From Holacanthus passer (lineage: Eukaryota; Chordata; Actinopteri; Pomacanthidae): 64,000 nt of DNA. This document shows, piece by piece, positions 11,801 through 26,930 of this stretch. The notes under the pieces were generated by a model. The model did no database searches and was not told the DNA's origin. It saw only the letters and a list, made by a program, of their open reading frames with translations. The stretch is from NCBI GenBank assembly GCA_025331565.1, contig JAFREQ010000183.1, positions 124,001 to 188,000 on the forward strand. Reading direction: 5' to 3'. The first letter of the stretch is position 1. Every line of letters begins with the position of its first letter. Position numbers and translations under genes: made by a program.

Positions 11801-14800
11801 GTTGGCAGAGCGAGCTGGATGGAGTGCAGACACACATTACATGTATTTTTTTTTTTACATGTGCATTATTTATTTCAGCAGGAATTTTGCATGTGCTTTT
11901 ATAACATGTACACGCTGAGGCATTTAGATTCCATTAGTGAACAAACTCAAAGCAAGGGACCTGACCGCAACCGACTGCTATCAGCGCTTTCAAAGCAGCT
12001 GACATTGATTTACAATAATCATTTTGATTCTGATATGAGAAGTGGACTGTGTTTTTAATGATATACTAATAGTTAAAAATGATCAAGATGTTTATTATAG
12101 GATTTGTCTCAACATAAATTTCTAATTAGCAGTGTACTCGTAAGACGTAAATACAATAGGATTGGAAAATTACAATATAACTAGTTGTGGATGATGGGTG
12201 GGTGGGTGACAATAGCAAGAGACACTGGACGTAGACACTTTATCAATAGCGCTAAATGTGCAATAGAAAATTCAAGTTTCACTTAAATGCAAACTGAAAT
12301 CATATCTCTTGAATCATATTACAGGTGTGATCTGGGTGGGTTGCACCATCGACATGCGACACAATAACAGAAACAGTGTGAAAACGAGTGCAGACAGAGA
12401 GGAAATTGTTCAAAATCCTAGCTCGCCAGTATGGCAGTTTTTTGGTTTGGGTGAATTTAGTGAAAGGCACTTCATTTAACAACTAGACTTGGCTGCAATG
12501 TTTTGGCCACCGCTTGCATTCAGCTATTGGTGAGTTGCTCATAATCATCCACAGACAGTTTCTTGGATTTTATTAGTAGCAATAAGAACATGAATATTTT
12601 CGAAATCAATTAGAAAAACACGATTAAGAGAAATAGACACAACCAATTTGCATGTTCTTACAATATTAATTTCAATAATAAAAATAACTAATCATAACCA
12701 TAACTAACAAATTCAACATAAAACTAAAAGGTTGGAAGAAAAAAAGTGGCTACATTCAAAAAATTTGTGATTAAATTCAGCTGTTTTTCTCCTGGTCTTT
12801 ATTAAAATAGGTCATAAAAAATTAATAATTATTGATATTGAGTGACATGAAGCATTTTATGATAATACATACATCCAACAAAGTTTGACTCCATACTCGC
12901 TGCCATCCTGGTAAATGCCTTGATACATTCTTGTGTAAATAGAAATGGCTTGTCTCGTTTGTGTCAGTCCATTTTTTGTGTACTCACACTTGTTTTCAAC
13001 TTGACAGCAGTGCTCTTTAATTAGTCAGGGTATCCTGAAGGCATAAGTACACAATGTGCACCCAAATCCATCAGAACACAGTGCATGTTATTATGCTCTG
13101 TTGACAGAGTAGCCGTCAAACAGAGCATCAGCACAATCGGGTGGTGAGTGTGTCACACTGTCAGGATGAAACACATGTGACATGATGTACTACAGCCTGT
13201 CAAGCAACACAACAGTTGCTAGGTTGAGAGAAGGACACTGAAACAGTCTGTAATCGTGATACCAATTCACCTGCAGCGAGTGACATCGTTCATCCTTACA
13301 CAGCTCTCTATACTATTTTTGCTTCTCCCCTCACTCTGCACTCATCTTGTGCCACTAACATGCAGCCAGAGTCAAAACAAGGGCAATGGATGAATGCATA
13401 AAAAAAGCATGCTTGTTTCTGGTGACTGGTTCTGCATGCATACTCCTGGGGGCGATGATTTATGACCTGAAGAGAGGAAAGGGGACGTAGTAGCAGGAGC
13501 AGAAAGCACTCTGCTGGATTGAATGGTGTGCTGGATGATCCTTTGGCAGGTCCATAAGGGCAGTGTCATATGAAATATAATGGGAATGGTGCACTACCCC
13601 TCTGCAGACTGTGCTCTTAGGAAAGATACTGTAAGAAATGTCTGATAAGGCATCTTTGTCCTCACAGGAATTTATCAAAGAAGTATCAACCCAAGAAGAA
13701 CTCGCGAGAAGAGGAAGAGGGCAAGTAAGTTAAGATCTGGTACACAAAATACATTAAAGGAATATTTCAGTATTTTGGAAAAATGTAATGTATAAGATTT
13801 GGTTTTATTTTTCTCACCTTACTCTGTGCTAGAAAACAATTAAGCAGGTTCCCAAAATGTCAAAATATTCCTTTAGCATGTTCCTTTTTAAACCACAAAT
13901 CTGTCCCAAACCAAATCCAAACTACTGTTACTTTTACTACTATTTCTGAACAAAATGACTGTGTGGCGATTGTCTTTCCTCTGACATCACTTCCTGCGTC
14001 TCACCAGGTACACCTTCTGTCGAGCCTTCCTGACGACGCTTAATGAGTTAAATGACTACGCGGGTCAACACGAGGTTATAGCAGAGAACCTGACATCTCA
14101 AATCATCAGTGAGCTTTCACGCTACCTGCAGGAGCTCAAGTCAGAGAGAAAATCGGTGAGACACATTTTTATATTTGCACTGAGTTGTGCTCTTTTTCAT
14201 GTCCAGTGTTTTGATTCTAGTGCTTTCTCTACCATCTCTTGTTATTCTGCCCGTGCCAATACTTTAAATCAAACATTTACTTTAGACAGTAAGACATGGA
14301 TTCAGTAAAGGAAAACAGAAATACTGGCCTACAAAAAACGAAGTAGCCTGTTCCCTCTACATACTCTATTCTGCATGAACTGAAGTCATCTCAGTGTAAA
14401 TATAGATTCACCCAAAGGCTCGCCAGAATTGCAGAACGTGACTGACTTAGTCCTTTTTATGGAACAAAGTCATCGTCTCTCTATCATTACAGCTCTATTT
14501 CTTTCTTTTAAACCAACTTACAAAAGATTGGTGCACCACACACTATTCTTAAATGCTGAAGTCACTTTCTTCTTCGCCATTATAAAGTGATTTGGAAGAG
14601 CTGTAGACCTGCCGTGCATGATTCATTGATAACAGTGTGGTGCCCATTAAATCCCCAGAGTTGATGGAGGAGCAGAGGGAAAACTACCCAGCTGGAAAAA
14701 AGTACTTTCTGAAAAAATCTGTCATGGACTCTTGTGTCACGAAAGTCCAGCTGAGGGAACTGGAGTGGAAAACCAAAACCAGAGGGCTGCTCAAAGGCAC

Positions 14801-17800
14801 AGCGACCTTTTTTAGAGTATATTTTCATGTGCACAAGTAGTGACAGTCTGTTTTGCTGCACTCACTATTCTACCTAAATACAGGAAGTCCTAGGTCACGT
14901 TATTAGGGAGCAGTTTTGATTTTCAACTTAGTTTTAGTTGCAGCAAACACAGAGAGAACGGGGATTTCCAGTGCTTCTGATGGGGAGTCAACCAGGCATG
15001 TTATGCTCTTTTGGCTATGCTTTAGCCTGGCTTGGTTTGGCTTGGCATAGCATCTGGGTCTCTAGTGTCCAGACAGAGGGTCCATGGACAGACCCCTGCT
15101 TCGCAGAGGCTGCAGGATGTCACTCTGACATCCCTCTTCCTCTTCATTTCGCTGCTCTTTTCCTGTTCTTTTCCTCTATTTTATTTATTTGTATTTCTGT
15201 TTTTCTCCCCTCTGTTCTTCTCATTATCTCCCCATAATGTCTCCTTCACAAATGTTACATCCCACAGTTCTCAGTTTTCTCAGCATCTTTTTTTTTTTTT
15301 TTTTGCAGCTGATTTTGTGAATAGTTTGTCATGTGTCTGCCTCTCTTGACTAAACAACAGTGTTTCTTCAGTTAGTCAGTGCAGGGGGTTTCCCTTCATA
15401 GCATGACCCTGTAACTTACAGTGTCCTTTCAGAACAGAGGATCTTTTCATTTTAAGACATTGAACAAATAGTTTCTCAGTCAGATTCAGAACAGTGTCCT
15501 CTTAGGTTAAATGTAGCCCATTAAGTTTATTTAGTTACCCTCCACACTGTCATGAATGATGGAGAATGACACTCTTTGAGATGTTCAATCACTGAAAAGG
15601 CCACTAACAATAACAGCATTTATAGTTTCATATAAGTCTATAGAAAAAGCGTAGGATTCTAATAGATGTTTGTAAAGCAGTCGTAACTTGTGACTTCCCC
15701 AGCTTCCCGTCATTCTTTTCTCTGGTTTCATTCCCATGAATTTTTAAACACCACTCAGTGCTCCTTCTGTTGTAGCTTTTTGATTTGTGTCTATGTCACA
15801 AAGCTGTGCAGGCAGACCCAGACAGTGGGATTAGAGGAGGGGCAGGGTCTGGGTTTATGTCGAGCTTATTGGACAGGTAAAATCCAAAAGATCCAGAAGG
15901 AGAAAAAAATACCTCATTAGTTTCTCATGTGGGGCTGTTTTGTAACTCTCCCCTCCTCCCATTGCTGTTTCCCTGACTGAACCTCTGGCTAATCTCAGCT
16001 TGGGGTGGCATAGGAGGTGAGGCCAAGAATGTTGTCTGAAAGGATTTGATTTGAGAGCAGATGTACTTTTTTTTCTTCACAAAAGTGGAACCTTATATAG
16101 GTCAGACTACTCGATTTAATGTGTTATGCAAACTTATTTAATTCATTAGGTTTATATTATGAAGGCACAGGAAGAATGAATATATCATGACCTCAACAAG
16201 ATACCATTACTTGTTTGTGGCCTAATTGTATAATAGGCAACAATGAAGAGCAGGCAGGGTTAATATGGGATGAAGAGGCTAAGTCTCGCTGGACTGAGAT
16301 TGTGCTGAGGAATCATAATAAGGTGTTCGGTCAGCACAGTGCTGTCCTCACTGCGCCTCTGATCACAGGGCTTAGGTATCCTCTCTAATGACGTCTGATA
16401 AAGACCCTTAAACACTCAGACCTCCAGAGACTGCTCATTCAGTCTAACACTTACATGTCACGATACTATATTTGCTGTATATATTGATGTGAGACTCTTC
16501 GGGGTTAGTTCAGTGTGTGATCTTTTGTATTCACTTGTGCCCACAACACAGCACATAATTATATCTTTTGGTGTTGGGGGAAGTTCTATTTGTCTTATCC
16601 TGCTGTGATGTGACATGTTCAACCAGCTGGGAAAAAAAATGATTCATCTTATTACAGGAAAATAAGCATTGCTTTTAGCGAAAAGTCAGCTGAAACCCAT
16701 AATGCACTATAAAACATCTAGGTGGGTTTGGCAGAGGATACTGCCCTCATTTATCTCTCAGAGGCAGTGAAGAGAGACGCAGCCACGGTGTAATAGTGTA
16801 AGAACAACGTGTCTCTCTGGAGTGGCCTCACATGCCTTCTTGTGTTGAGTGGAAAGACAAATAGGGAGAATTGATCGTTGAATCTTCCCATCGTCGGTGC
16901 ATGCACATCTCTCTCCAGAATGCAATATCACTCTGTTTGAACCGCCGCCTAATGTTTTAAACATGAGGAGAAAAGTCTCAGTGGAGCTTTCATGAGGTTT
17001 AATCATCTCTTCAGTCTCTAGATGTTGTGTGACTTGTGGCTATTTCTACTACCTAATGATTATATGTGCGTTGACAACTGTGCAGGACTGCAGGTGGACA
17101 TTCCTACGAACCAAGTCACGTCAATGAATGACTAATAGATCAGCTTGCGTGTGTGCACAGATGTACATGTGCACTTCTTCAAATGAGTAAACTCAAAAGC
17201 CCAAATGCGGTGCTGGAGCGAAGTTTTCGTTCCTCTCTTATTTGTCAGACAGCAGAAGGTGTTGGCTGATTTTCCCCTTTTTTTCCACCTCATGCCTTTG
17301 TTTTGCTCAAAACTTATTACACAGTTTCTGAATGAATGCGTGAACGCTACAGCTTCTGAGTCATACAGGGAGTATTTCACACCCATCAGAGCATGTTTGA
17401 TACTGACACTGGAAAGTAGAGGGGCAGATTCGGTATAAACGACCTATAATAAACACCTGTAAAAGTAGTATTGTTGGAATTCTGTCTGTTGGAATTGTAT
17501 TGATTGAAATCTGTCAAAACACAGATTCACAGCTGTCTAAAACCTCATCTAGTATTACATCGATGTCCTTTTATTCTGGCATGCATCGTCTGTTTTCTGG
17601 AGGGAGTCTGGTGGTCTGTGCTGTAGCAGGAGCTGCATGAGAGCAGGGCCTAGCATGAGGAATTTAGTCGTAGCATGCAGAGCAGTCCTGCTTTGTGTTA
17701 TTAAGTAAATATTAAATCTGCTGTCTCTGATCTAATGTGCTTGGATGGATAGCAATCATATTTTCCAATCCTAGTTTTATTACAGCTTATGTATTGATGT

Positions 17801-20800
17801 AGTTAAAGCTTGGAGTCTGGGTCAAGAATGTCTTAGCCTGTTCTCAGTCCAGATTTTTTCTCTCTCGCTTTGTCTTTCAAATGCCAGGGTAACTGAGAGT
17901 GGCAGCTTTAGGTCACCGACCTGTTGAAGTACCCCAGATGTCTCTGACAGTGCCAACAGTCACATGCTGTTAGCGAGAGAGATGTGTGGGAGAAAGACGG
18001 GGTGTGTCTTCTCTCAAAGTGTATCGCTGACATCTCTGAATTTAAACACAGACACTGTGCAACACTGCAGAACATCTGCCGAAATGGCTGCAGCATTTAT
18101 ACCTGCATCACAGATGGCTGTTTGTTGCAAACAATGACGCACTTCTTTTTATCGTGTTTGAAAGTGAATGAGCTCATGTGTCTTGGTTTGGTAATGCAAA
18201 CAAGTTGTGGTCGGTTAATCCAGCAGGATCTTGTGAAAATGGTGGCGCTGCTGGGGAAGAGTGTCAGCATGCTTTGTTTATCTTCACAGTGATGGAAGAT
18301 TTGTTGATGCAGACGGCATGAGATGCTGAATATTTTTCTGATATGTTGTTATGGAGACAAATATTTGGTTGAAAGCATTCTCCACAGTAACAATGATGTC
18401 TCACAGTCTGGCGCTGTGTCCTGTGAAAAGGCTTTATAGTATCTTCACTGTGTCCTATCATTTCGTAACATATTTTCAAAGTTCATCATTGAAAAAGATT
18501 GTTCTTATCAAACAGGAATTAGAAGGTCAGGGGTTTTTTAACAGCAGCTAAAAAAACCCCCAAAATGCTTGATTATCCGTTGGTTCGTTAGGGCTTCCAC
18601 AATGTCCCATTTCTGTTTGAGCTCAAATACTTCCTCTGAAACACTGGAGCACTTCCTTATTCTGCTCAGCTTCCCTCGAAACTGTGGGGAATGAGAAGTG
18701 TGACTACATGAGGTAAACCAGGGCACATTCTCACTACTCTCATGTTCATTGTTACTCAGGTGAGATTAACCTTTAAGGCCTTCTGCATCTGTCTTAATTT
18801 CACGTCTCTTACTCGTGTGTTTGAGTTAGTACGTAGAATACTGAGGACTTCCTTGTGCCGTCCAACGCGCCGAAATTCAAGAGAAGCACAAGCAGCAGCT
18901 TTCTGTTCTTTATAATGGCCTGTGTCCGTTATTGAATGGCAGCATCGATATTCAGCTCAGCTACTGACACTAGCTTCCGCAGTCTGTGTAACCAGGGGAC
19001 ACCTCATTCATATTCAAGTCTCATTTTCATTTTAATTTGACTCTTTTTGGATTCTTTTGCAGATTCATGTGACCACAGGCAATAGATGAATTATTTGTAT
19101 GCTTTATAAGTAATGACAATCTAATTTCAAAACAACAAAGGTTTAAAATTGGTGCTCTGTGTTTCCTGAGGAGCTGGCTGTGATCCATACAGAGAGCTGT
19201 AGAGAGATGTGCTCTGCCTCCAGGCCAAGTGCTCTGCTCCCCTGGAACTAGATAGGCCAAGTGAGGCCTATAACAAAAACATGTAGCGTATGTGCTGTGT
19301 GAGTTCAGACCAGCTGCTGCCACCTAGACTTGTCTAATATGCCACAGTTGGCAGTGCCAGAATCTATTGTGACCTGTCTGTCTCCCCCTAGATTACAATA
19401 TCTGGCTCCTCGTGTGCTTGTTTTATCTCATGTAAGCCTCGCATTGCATGTCCAACCATTGTTCTTACTTTATCAGTTAGACTTCTGCTGTTTGTTGTTC
19501 TGCTTTCTCATCTAACAGTTGTAACTGTCATGTTATTGCTATTTTCTATCCTGTTTGTCCAGGGGTAGGTCAATAACAAACCTGTCAAACAAACGGTTTC
19601 AACAGTCAGAACATGTGTTCCTTAGCAAAAGAACTAAATGCTCACAATTACAATGTTGACATGCTGATGTTAACCAGGTGTTAACCAGGTATATATGTGT
19701 ACCAAGCTTACCATCCAATTTTAGTGCGCTTACATGCCCTAAAAACATAGCACAGCTGAGGCTGCTGGGAATGACATTTGTTTTGCAAGCATTTGGTTAT
19801 AAATCAAAGAATTGATGAGGTTGAGATTTTGTATAGAGCGTTAGTTATTGAGTTGTTTCTTGTAACATGTCTTCCTACTGAAAAGTATCTCTTTGTCTTT
19901 TGGACATTGCCTTTTTTCATCTTGCAAATCTCTTGATTTTTGATTTTCCTTGTTAAAGGACTGTGCAGATTTTGTTAACGTCTCTTAGGTATGCATGAGG
20001 CCCTAGCAGAAAGCACTGGGCTTTTTTTTTTTTTCAAAAACACAAACCTTGCCATTGGCACCATGACATGTGACTTTGCAGCTTCATGAAAACGACCTCT
20101 GTTCGGCTTTACCACACTGTTATTGGTCCCTTGGTTGTCATTGTTACTTGATCCACAGTGGGTTTAACCTTTTATTTTATTGGTATCTCTACTTAGTATA
20201 AAGGCTTCATTCAGTTGCTTTTCAGTACTGGTGCTGAATGAATGTTGAAATTGTAACACGGTTTCTAGAGAGCTGTAAAAAACACTGTGTTGGTGTACCT
20301 GTGTTGAGCCGGTGGGCTATGATCTGGTTAATCTTTAATCAAATAGACTTATAGCCATTTGCTCAAGCTTGTACAAATCTCTTAAGCCTGTGCTCATAAT
20401 TTTTAATGTAGCTACAGTATAGTGTCTGTTTGCCCTACTTTCTCATTTCACATCAATACTGTCCCAGTGAGTAATATTCATAGTGTTTAATGGCATGGTT
20501 GAGACTCTCATTCCAGCTGCTTCTAATTTATCGTTCCTACTATGTCAAGGTCAGGTTCACCTGCTTTTAAATCCCTTAAGCTTGTGATGATAATATTTCT
20601 AATGTTTTTTTCCCTTCCCCAACTCTTCTGACAGCATTTCCATGATGGGCGTAAGGCACAGCAGCACATCGAGAGCTCGTGGAAACAGCTGGAATCAGTA
20701 AGTGACCCCTTTAATGTGCAGTGCCACAATTGTTCACTAGTAGCAGTTGTCTTTGGTCACTTGCCCTCAAAGAGACCACCATACACAAGACTGAAGTGAT

Positions 20801-23800
20801 TTTTAGCTATATCCTTTGTGTTGCTATAGGTATTCATCAAATCATACATCAAGGTCTGTCATTGCAGAATAAAGGGATAAAACCTATATAAACTGTGCAG
20901 AGATGGTCTGTTGAACATTAACGCTTAAGACCTTACAATCAGTCATTAACATCAAAGCCACATGCTATGAAAGCACATGCTGCAGCAGACACTTAAGGAG
21001 GAGAATGTGTGACTACAATACATCATCAAAAACTGAGGGAGCACATATAAGAGGGAGCAAACAGTGCCTTTCTAAATAGAAAAGAAAACATCAGCAGAGG
21101 GCTGTGTACTGAGCCCTGAGGCATCTCCGGTTCTGTCTTCACCGGAAACCTCTAACAATGTTTTGAGACATAGCAGTGGTTATAGGTATGGGAAAAAAAA
21201 TACAGGACAGCCTCTTACATCAGGATGGAATTCAAATAGATAAATGATGTTGAAATGTTATTGCATGATTTATGTTCTCCTCTCCTTGAGTGGCAGTGGA
21301 CAATCTTAAGAATGTGAAGAATCTGATCTGATAAGTAGAAATAGAAATACAAACTTGAGCATCAGCTGTGCATCCTTTTTATGGTCAACAGTAGGCCAGA
21401 CTAATGTTTATTTACAACACATTACTATATGATTCCAAGCTTTGTTTAAAACCTAGATAAGAGCAGATCCAGGAGAGTGCTGTGTTTTAGCGAAGGAGCT
21501 TAAAGAGAGATTGCACAGAATACCACTTCTTATCTCTGCCTGGCCCCTTTGACGGGGGAGAGAAAGAGTGTGAGAGAGATGCATAACTGCCTTGTCCTCC
21601 TCAAACTTCTCCGCATTCAATGATCCCATTGTGTGCGAGGCAGATAGGCGTAGTTCAGAGTGCACACTGGCCCAACAAACACTGATTGTTCCGTTGGAGG
21701 GGTCGAAAGAGGGTTGGATGAATGCTTGTTTTTCTGTACACAAATGACCACTATGAACATTTGTTTAATCTGCAGGCTGCAGACTTTGACAGACCCCATT
21801 GCTGTGTCAGTGACAAACTGACCTCTGTTGCACACAATGCAGTGCCTCAAATCCATATGACGTATATGTACATGTTATGACGTTCATTAATATGCTCGTT
21901 TGAAGGTCAAGTTATATAGTTTCCTGCTACAGTTCATAGCAGGAAATTACTGAAGGAATATCTGTGATCATATTAAACTTGATTTTCTCTTTTTTTCAGT
22001 GTAAAAGAAAGTTTGAGAGGGACTGTAAAGAGGCAGACAGAGCACAGCAGTACTTTGAGAAGATGGATGCTGACATTAACGTGACTAAGGCTGACGTGGA
22101 GAAGGTATGTGTCATCTCAGTCCCGTGCAGCAGCCACCAATCACATGAGCTTGTCCTATACCCTCCATGCTTAACACAAATGCCTGGCCTTCCTCCACCT
22201 AGCACCCTCCCCTTTCTCTCGCCATTTTCTTTTAAGTTTTTGTCTCCTTCCGTGCCCCCTCAGCCATGACTCCTCATTCCATTGAGCCCAAAGGACAGCA
22301 AAGATTGAGTGACCGTGTGTTTGATGCCAGCGACTGTGTGTAAAAGCTGGCATTGTCTCAGCGGCACAGTGATCTGCTGCTAAACAAAGCTGATAGCAGC
22401 CCCGAGTCCTCATTATCACTGTAGAGCAGCCACCAAACACTCTGCTGTGCTGAATGGGCCTTAGCAACTGGACTGCGTGTCCATAATGGTGCTTGTGTGT
22501 GTTTTTATGTGTGTTGTGGATTATACATATCAGCTGACTTTTTTTTTTTTTTTCATCATGAAGAATCTAAATATATACTTTGGTCCTTCTGTGATTATAC
22601 GTCCTCTTTAATAAATCACACACATGCAGCGTCCATCCGATTCTCAGGACTTGTAGACCAGAGCCCCCTGGGCCTGTGGCTGATGTCATTTCCTGTTGTC
22701 ATAACCAATTAAAAGAGCCCGCACAATCTTAGCCTTTAACCCACACAGCTCCCACACCCGCAAGGCATCATGGGTCAGCAGCGCATGCTCGTACTGCTTC
22801 ATCAGCTGTTGGAGCAGAGCTCAGGCTCAGAGTTGACACAGTTCAGACCCGATTATTATGCAAATATAGGCTGGAATAAAGAGTCTTTCTGCGCTCTGGA
22901 CATACAGCCAAGGAGCTACAATAGGCTTAGGCTAACACTGAACTCAACTGGAAAGACCCGGCACAGCAGCTCAAGGAACTGCTTTTGAAACAAGAGTGGC
23001 GTTGTGTCTCAATACACTTATTTCATTTATTGAAGCATGAAAGACATCGCACAGACTCCACTGCTGTATTTCCTTACTCTCATTTAGTTAGTCTCACTGT
23101 TTGTGTTAAGTGATAATGTAAACAGCTCTTTAATATTAATAAAGTGGACGCAGTTTTGCTTGTGTTAATGTCAAAACGCATTTTTTCATTGTGTCTTAGC
23201 GACTGCTGTCGTCATCCAGCCAAAAAACGTTATTGTGGCGCAGTCAGAATTGCCACAATTATAAGAAAAAGAATCAGGTTGAAAAATACCACAGTTTTCC
23301 ATTGAGTTTGACTTACTGACAACTCAGCTGGTGAATCTGATGCTTCTTGATATCTCACTCTCAGATAAGCTTCTGATTTAGAACAAACTTCCTTGAAAAC
23401 TTGTGTATTACAAAATATAAAGGTCACCTTAAAATGACTGTTTAAATACATTATCTCACGGAAGTCTCTGCAAGTTCATTTCCAAGCTGTAGTGAAATAG
23501 ATGGAAGCTAATGGCTGCAGTGAAAATAAGAAATAATCTAAAAGCTTTTGTTATGCATTAGAAAACAGCAATGTAATGTAAGAGAATTGTGGTTAATGAG
23601 CTGAGACAAATTAAGCCATCAATATGATCTTTTAATTTAGAAACAGTCACTTATTGCAGCTTTAAAACTCGCGATTTCCTTGCCAGTGTATAGATTCACC
23701 GCAAAAACTGTTCACTTTATCATTTGCTCTTCTTTTATGTGTGGGTTTTTTTGACCGACCTCAGCTCTGTTTTTCACCTACTCATATTTCCATTATTCAG

Positions 23801-26800
23801 AAATGAAGAACTGACTGTATAATAGAAAAAAAACTGAATTCCCTCAGTGTGGAAGACAATTGGATTTTCCTCCCACACGTTTTTCTCTTCTCTTATGTGT
23901 GTTTTTCTAACAGGTACTTTACTGGTGTATGTTTTCCCTTATTGTATCTGTGGTATCAATTCAGTCAGCTGTGATTTTGTAACCAGAGTCTAGTGAAAAA
24001 GGGAAAGGGCGTGTGTTTTACCTCTATATTGTCTGTCAGTTTTGTGAGTCTGCCTGTGGTTTAGACACTCGAGCTGCAATGCCGCATGACTTCTCCACAA
24101 GCTAGGTGTTAATATTTCTTCAGCTCAATAGCGAGAGTAGATAGATAGATAGGCACGAGTCTGTCATAACATTTGCTACATGATGCTTCATCATGTTGAA
24201 AGTAAAGCAAAAGTCAAATGTAATTTTCAAAGTGCTCAGTTTGTTTTCTGGCAATAAAAAGAATTGGTCATAAAACTAGGCCACAGAAAGGAACAGATCA
24301 TGTGTCTCAATTTGTTTTCGCAGACACATATTCCCTTTGTTATTTAGAGGGACTCTGAGTATTTATCACCGGAAGGGTCACAACCTCAGCCTCGTTTGTG
24401 TTTTAGCCACACTGAAAGTCTTGGGGTGTGAGTAGGTCTGGGTTGGACAGAACAGATGCCTGATAGAAGAAGAAGTTGTTCGTGTACTTGTCTCTGTGCA
24501 CATTAGTGTTCTGCAGCTCAAGGCCACCTTAGGATTTGTTAGGTGACTAATGAAGTAATGGTCTTTCTCAGTTAAGTTGCTTGTCAATAACCATAAAAAA
24601 TATTGCGTCAAGCTCCAGGAGTTTTTGTCTGCGATGTGATGTCTCCCTGTAATGCTAAAAAGCTGCTGTTTGTTGAGCTGAGGTATTGTGGTTTTCTCTG
24701 CAGCCGGAGCAAACCTCGAACTCTTCCCTCTCCTCCTCTGGCAAACAAATCCCTCAATTTGGGGTTTGGATTCACAGCCCAGATATCCACAAAGCCAGTT
24801 GTTTGAGGGACCCCCAGCCCTCACACACCGACAGACTGTGGAGATCCTCTGTCACGTTGCCCTCCTCTCCACTTCTGTTCTGCCTCTACTAGTAGCCGTA
24901 CAAGACAGCGGTTTACAACACCAGTATTTTGGTGGTGATTGTGTTTGTTCACCGTGATACCAGCTTCCCCTTTTGAGTGACGACACGCCTGGTGGTCCAG
25001 GAAGTGAATCTATGGTGACTTCTTGTTTAGCTGGAAACGGCTAACAATCCTTTTTTTGTTTGTGTGTGTGTTTGTATATCTATTTTATGCCATGCCTTGA
25101 AGCGAAGTTCCCACAAGGTAGGTCCGGCGGACAGAGAGCCTGTTACATCTGTGGGAACACACACTGTCTCGACTTGTGTCTCGATATAAACACACACACG
25201 CTCTCCTGCAGAGACTGACTCACAGCCTCGAGCAGGTCCCTGTTAACACGCCCTGTCCTGTCTGACTGTGATCTGCTCCCCGTACAGTGGCTTGTCTCGC
25301 TGTCTGTCACCCTGAGGTTTATATGTGTGATGCAAGAAAAATTAAATGAGAGAATTGCTCAATATGTTGCATAAGATGACAGCTTTCATACAAGCTTTCA
25401 TTCAAATTTTCTCCTTGTTCCCCATTCTCATTTTCAGAGATTGATAGGTATTAGGGCTGAACAGTTAATGGAAATATTATAAAAGTGCCAGTATGGCCAA
25501 GTGCAATATTCAAATTGCAGGGCCTGCAAATTTTTGATGAAGGTAAAATGTGTCACAAGATACCATTATAAATGAAGCATTGTGCTAAAGAGATGGCCCG
25601 GCCAACAAATCTTATTCCCCAGACCCCAGCAAAAACACATCATCATCAATTTTAAATGATTTTTTTGTATATATCGTTCAGCCCTGATAGATAGATAGAC
25701 ATTTAATAGATGGATATTTACATTTACATACAGATGCACACATGCATTTGCACACCAAGGTTTGAGTAAGCAGAAACCCAGGTAATTTCCAGAGAATGAC
25801 AACAGGATATGATGTGGCTGCAGGCACGACAGCTTGTTACAAGTAGTTTGTTATCTGGCAAGTTACCATGGCGGTGTTGTTTACCCTCGTCATTTTGACA
25901 CATTCAGCACACTTTGCATGCACCTACAACAGCATAGCACACATCCATAAATGCATGGTCACAGGCCCGCACTTAGATTTTAAACAGCTGGTCCTTCACA
26001 TGTGCTTTAAAGCTTTTCTCTGGATTTCACATTTCTTTTTTTTTTTTTTTTGGAGGCTGTGACGATCATTTTCCACCAAAGTATTAACTGTCATCCCTCC
26101 TGTGCTGGAAATAATGTACCTTTGTGTCTGATGAGTGTCTCCGCTCTGATGTCCTCCTTTTCTTCTAGTATGTCACTTATTACTTACCCATATGTGTGTG
26201 AGTGTGAGAGACTCAGCTCTTGCCTCAGAGAGATGTGTGGGTGAAAACTGGATGAGGTCCTTTAAATGTTTCCCTCAGGACTGTGACAGATCAGGGTTCT
26301 GTTTCCTCTGCTGCCCTGCGCAGTTTTTTTTCTTTGCTTCTGCGTTCAGTTGATCAAATACAATCAGGGTTTCATAAGGTGACCCTTTGTTATAAGTGGC
26401 CCAATGAAAACACTTTGCATGTGTGCACAGACCTCAGATCTGATAGAAAGAGGAAACAGATATGAGTATTTAGCTACACACACTCGCACACATACCCCAC
26501 ATGCTGTCTAGCTGAGATAATCTCATCTCCATCTGCTTGCCTTGGATCTGTAATAGGCTGCTCCTGCTGCGTTTCTGACTGCCTGCCTTAACTCCCTGAG
26601 ACTGAACTAGCTTAAAATAATCAACATTATCAACAGTAGAGATCGACCAGACTGGGCGGGCAATCAAAATCCAAATCCCTCCATTCTGCCGCCAGTACAG
26701 GCTGTTGTTTCTCTTTGAGTACGTTTGTTCTGGCCTACATATAGTGTAGTCGAATGCCAACTGCGGTTGCTGCTGCCCGACTTGGATTTGCACCTGTGAC

Positions 26801-26896
26801 CGTGCGTCCACGAGCTCTATGTTTATATGTGTAAATGTGCATGCATGAACACTCTATGCACAAATGTGTCAACTCATGTAGGTTTTTATGCTCTGG

Positions 26897-26930
<34 letters not shown>

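Noticed and set aside
24686..24957. Overlapping open frames after a CTCTGCAG acceptor in an F-BAR intron
   Set aside because: No donor follows, and insertion would interrupt the continuous VEK-ARQQ helix conserved in the whole family.
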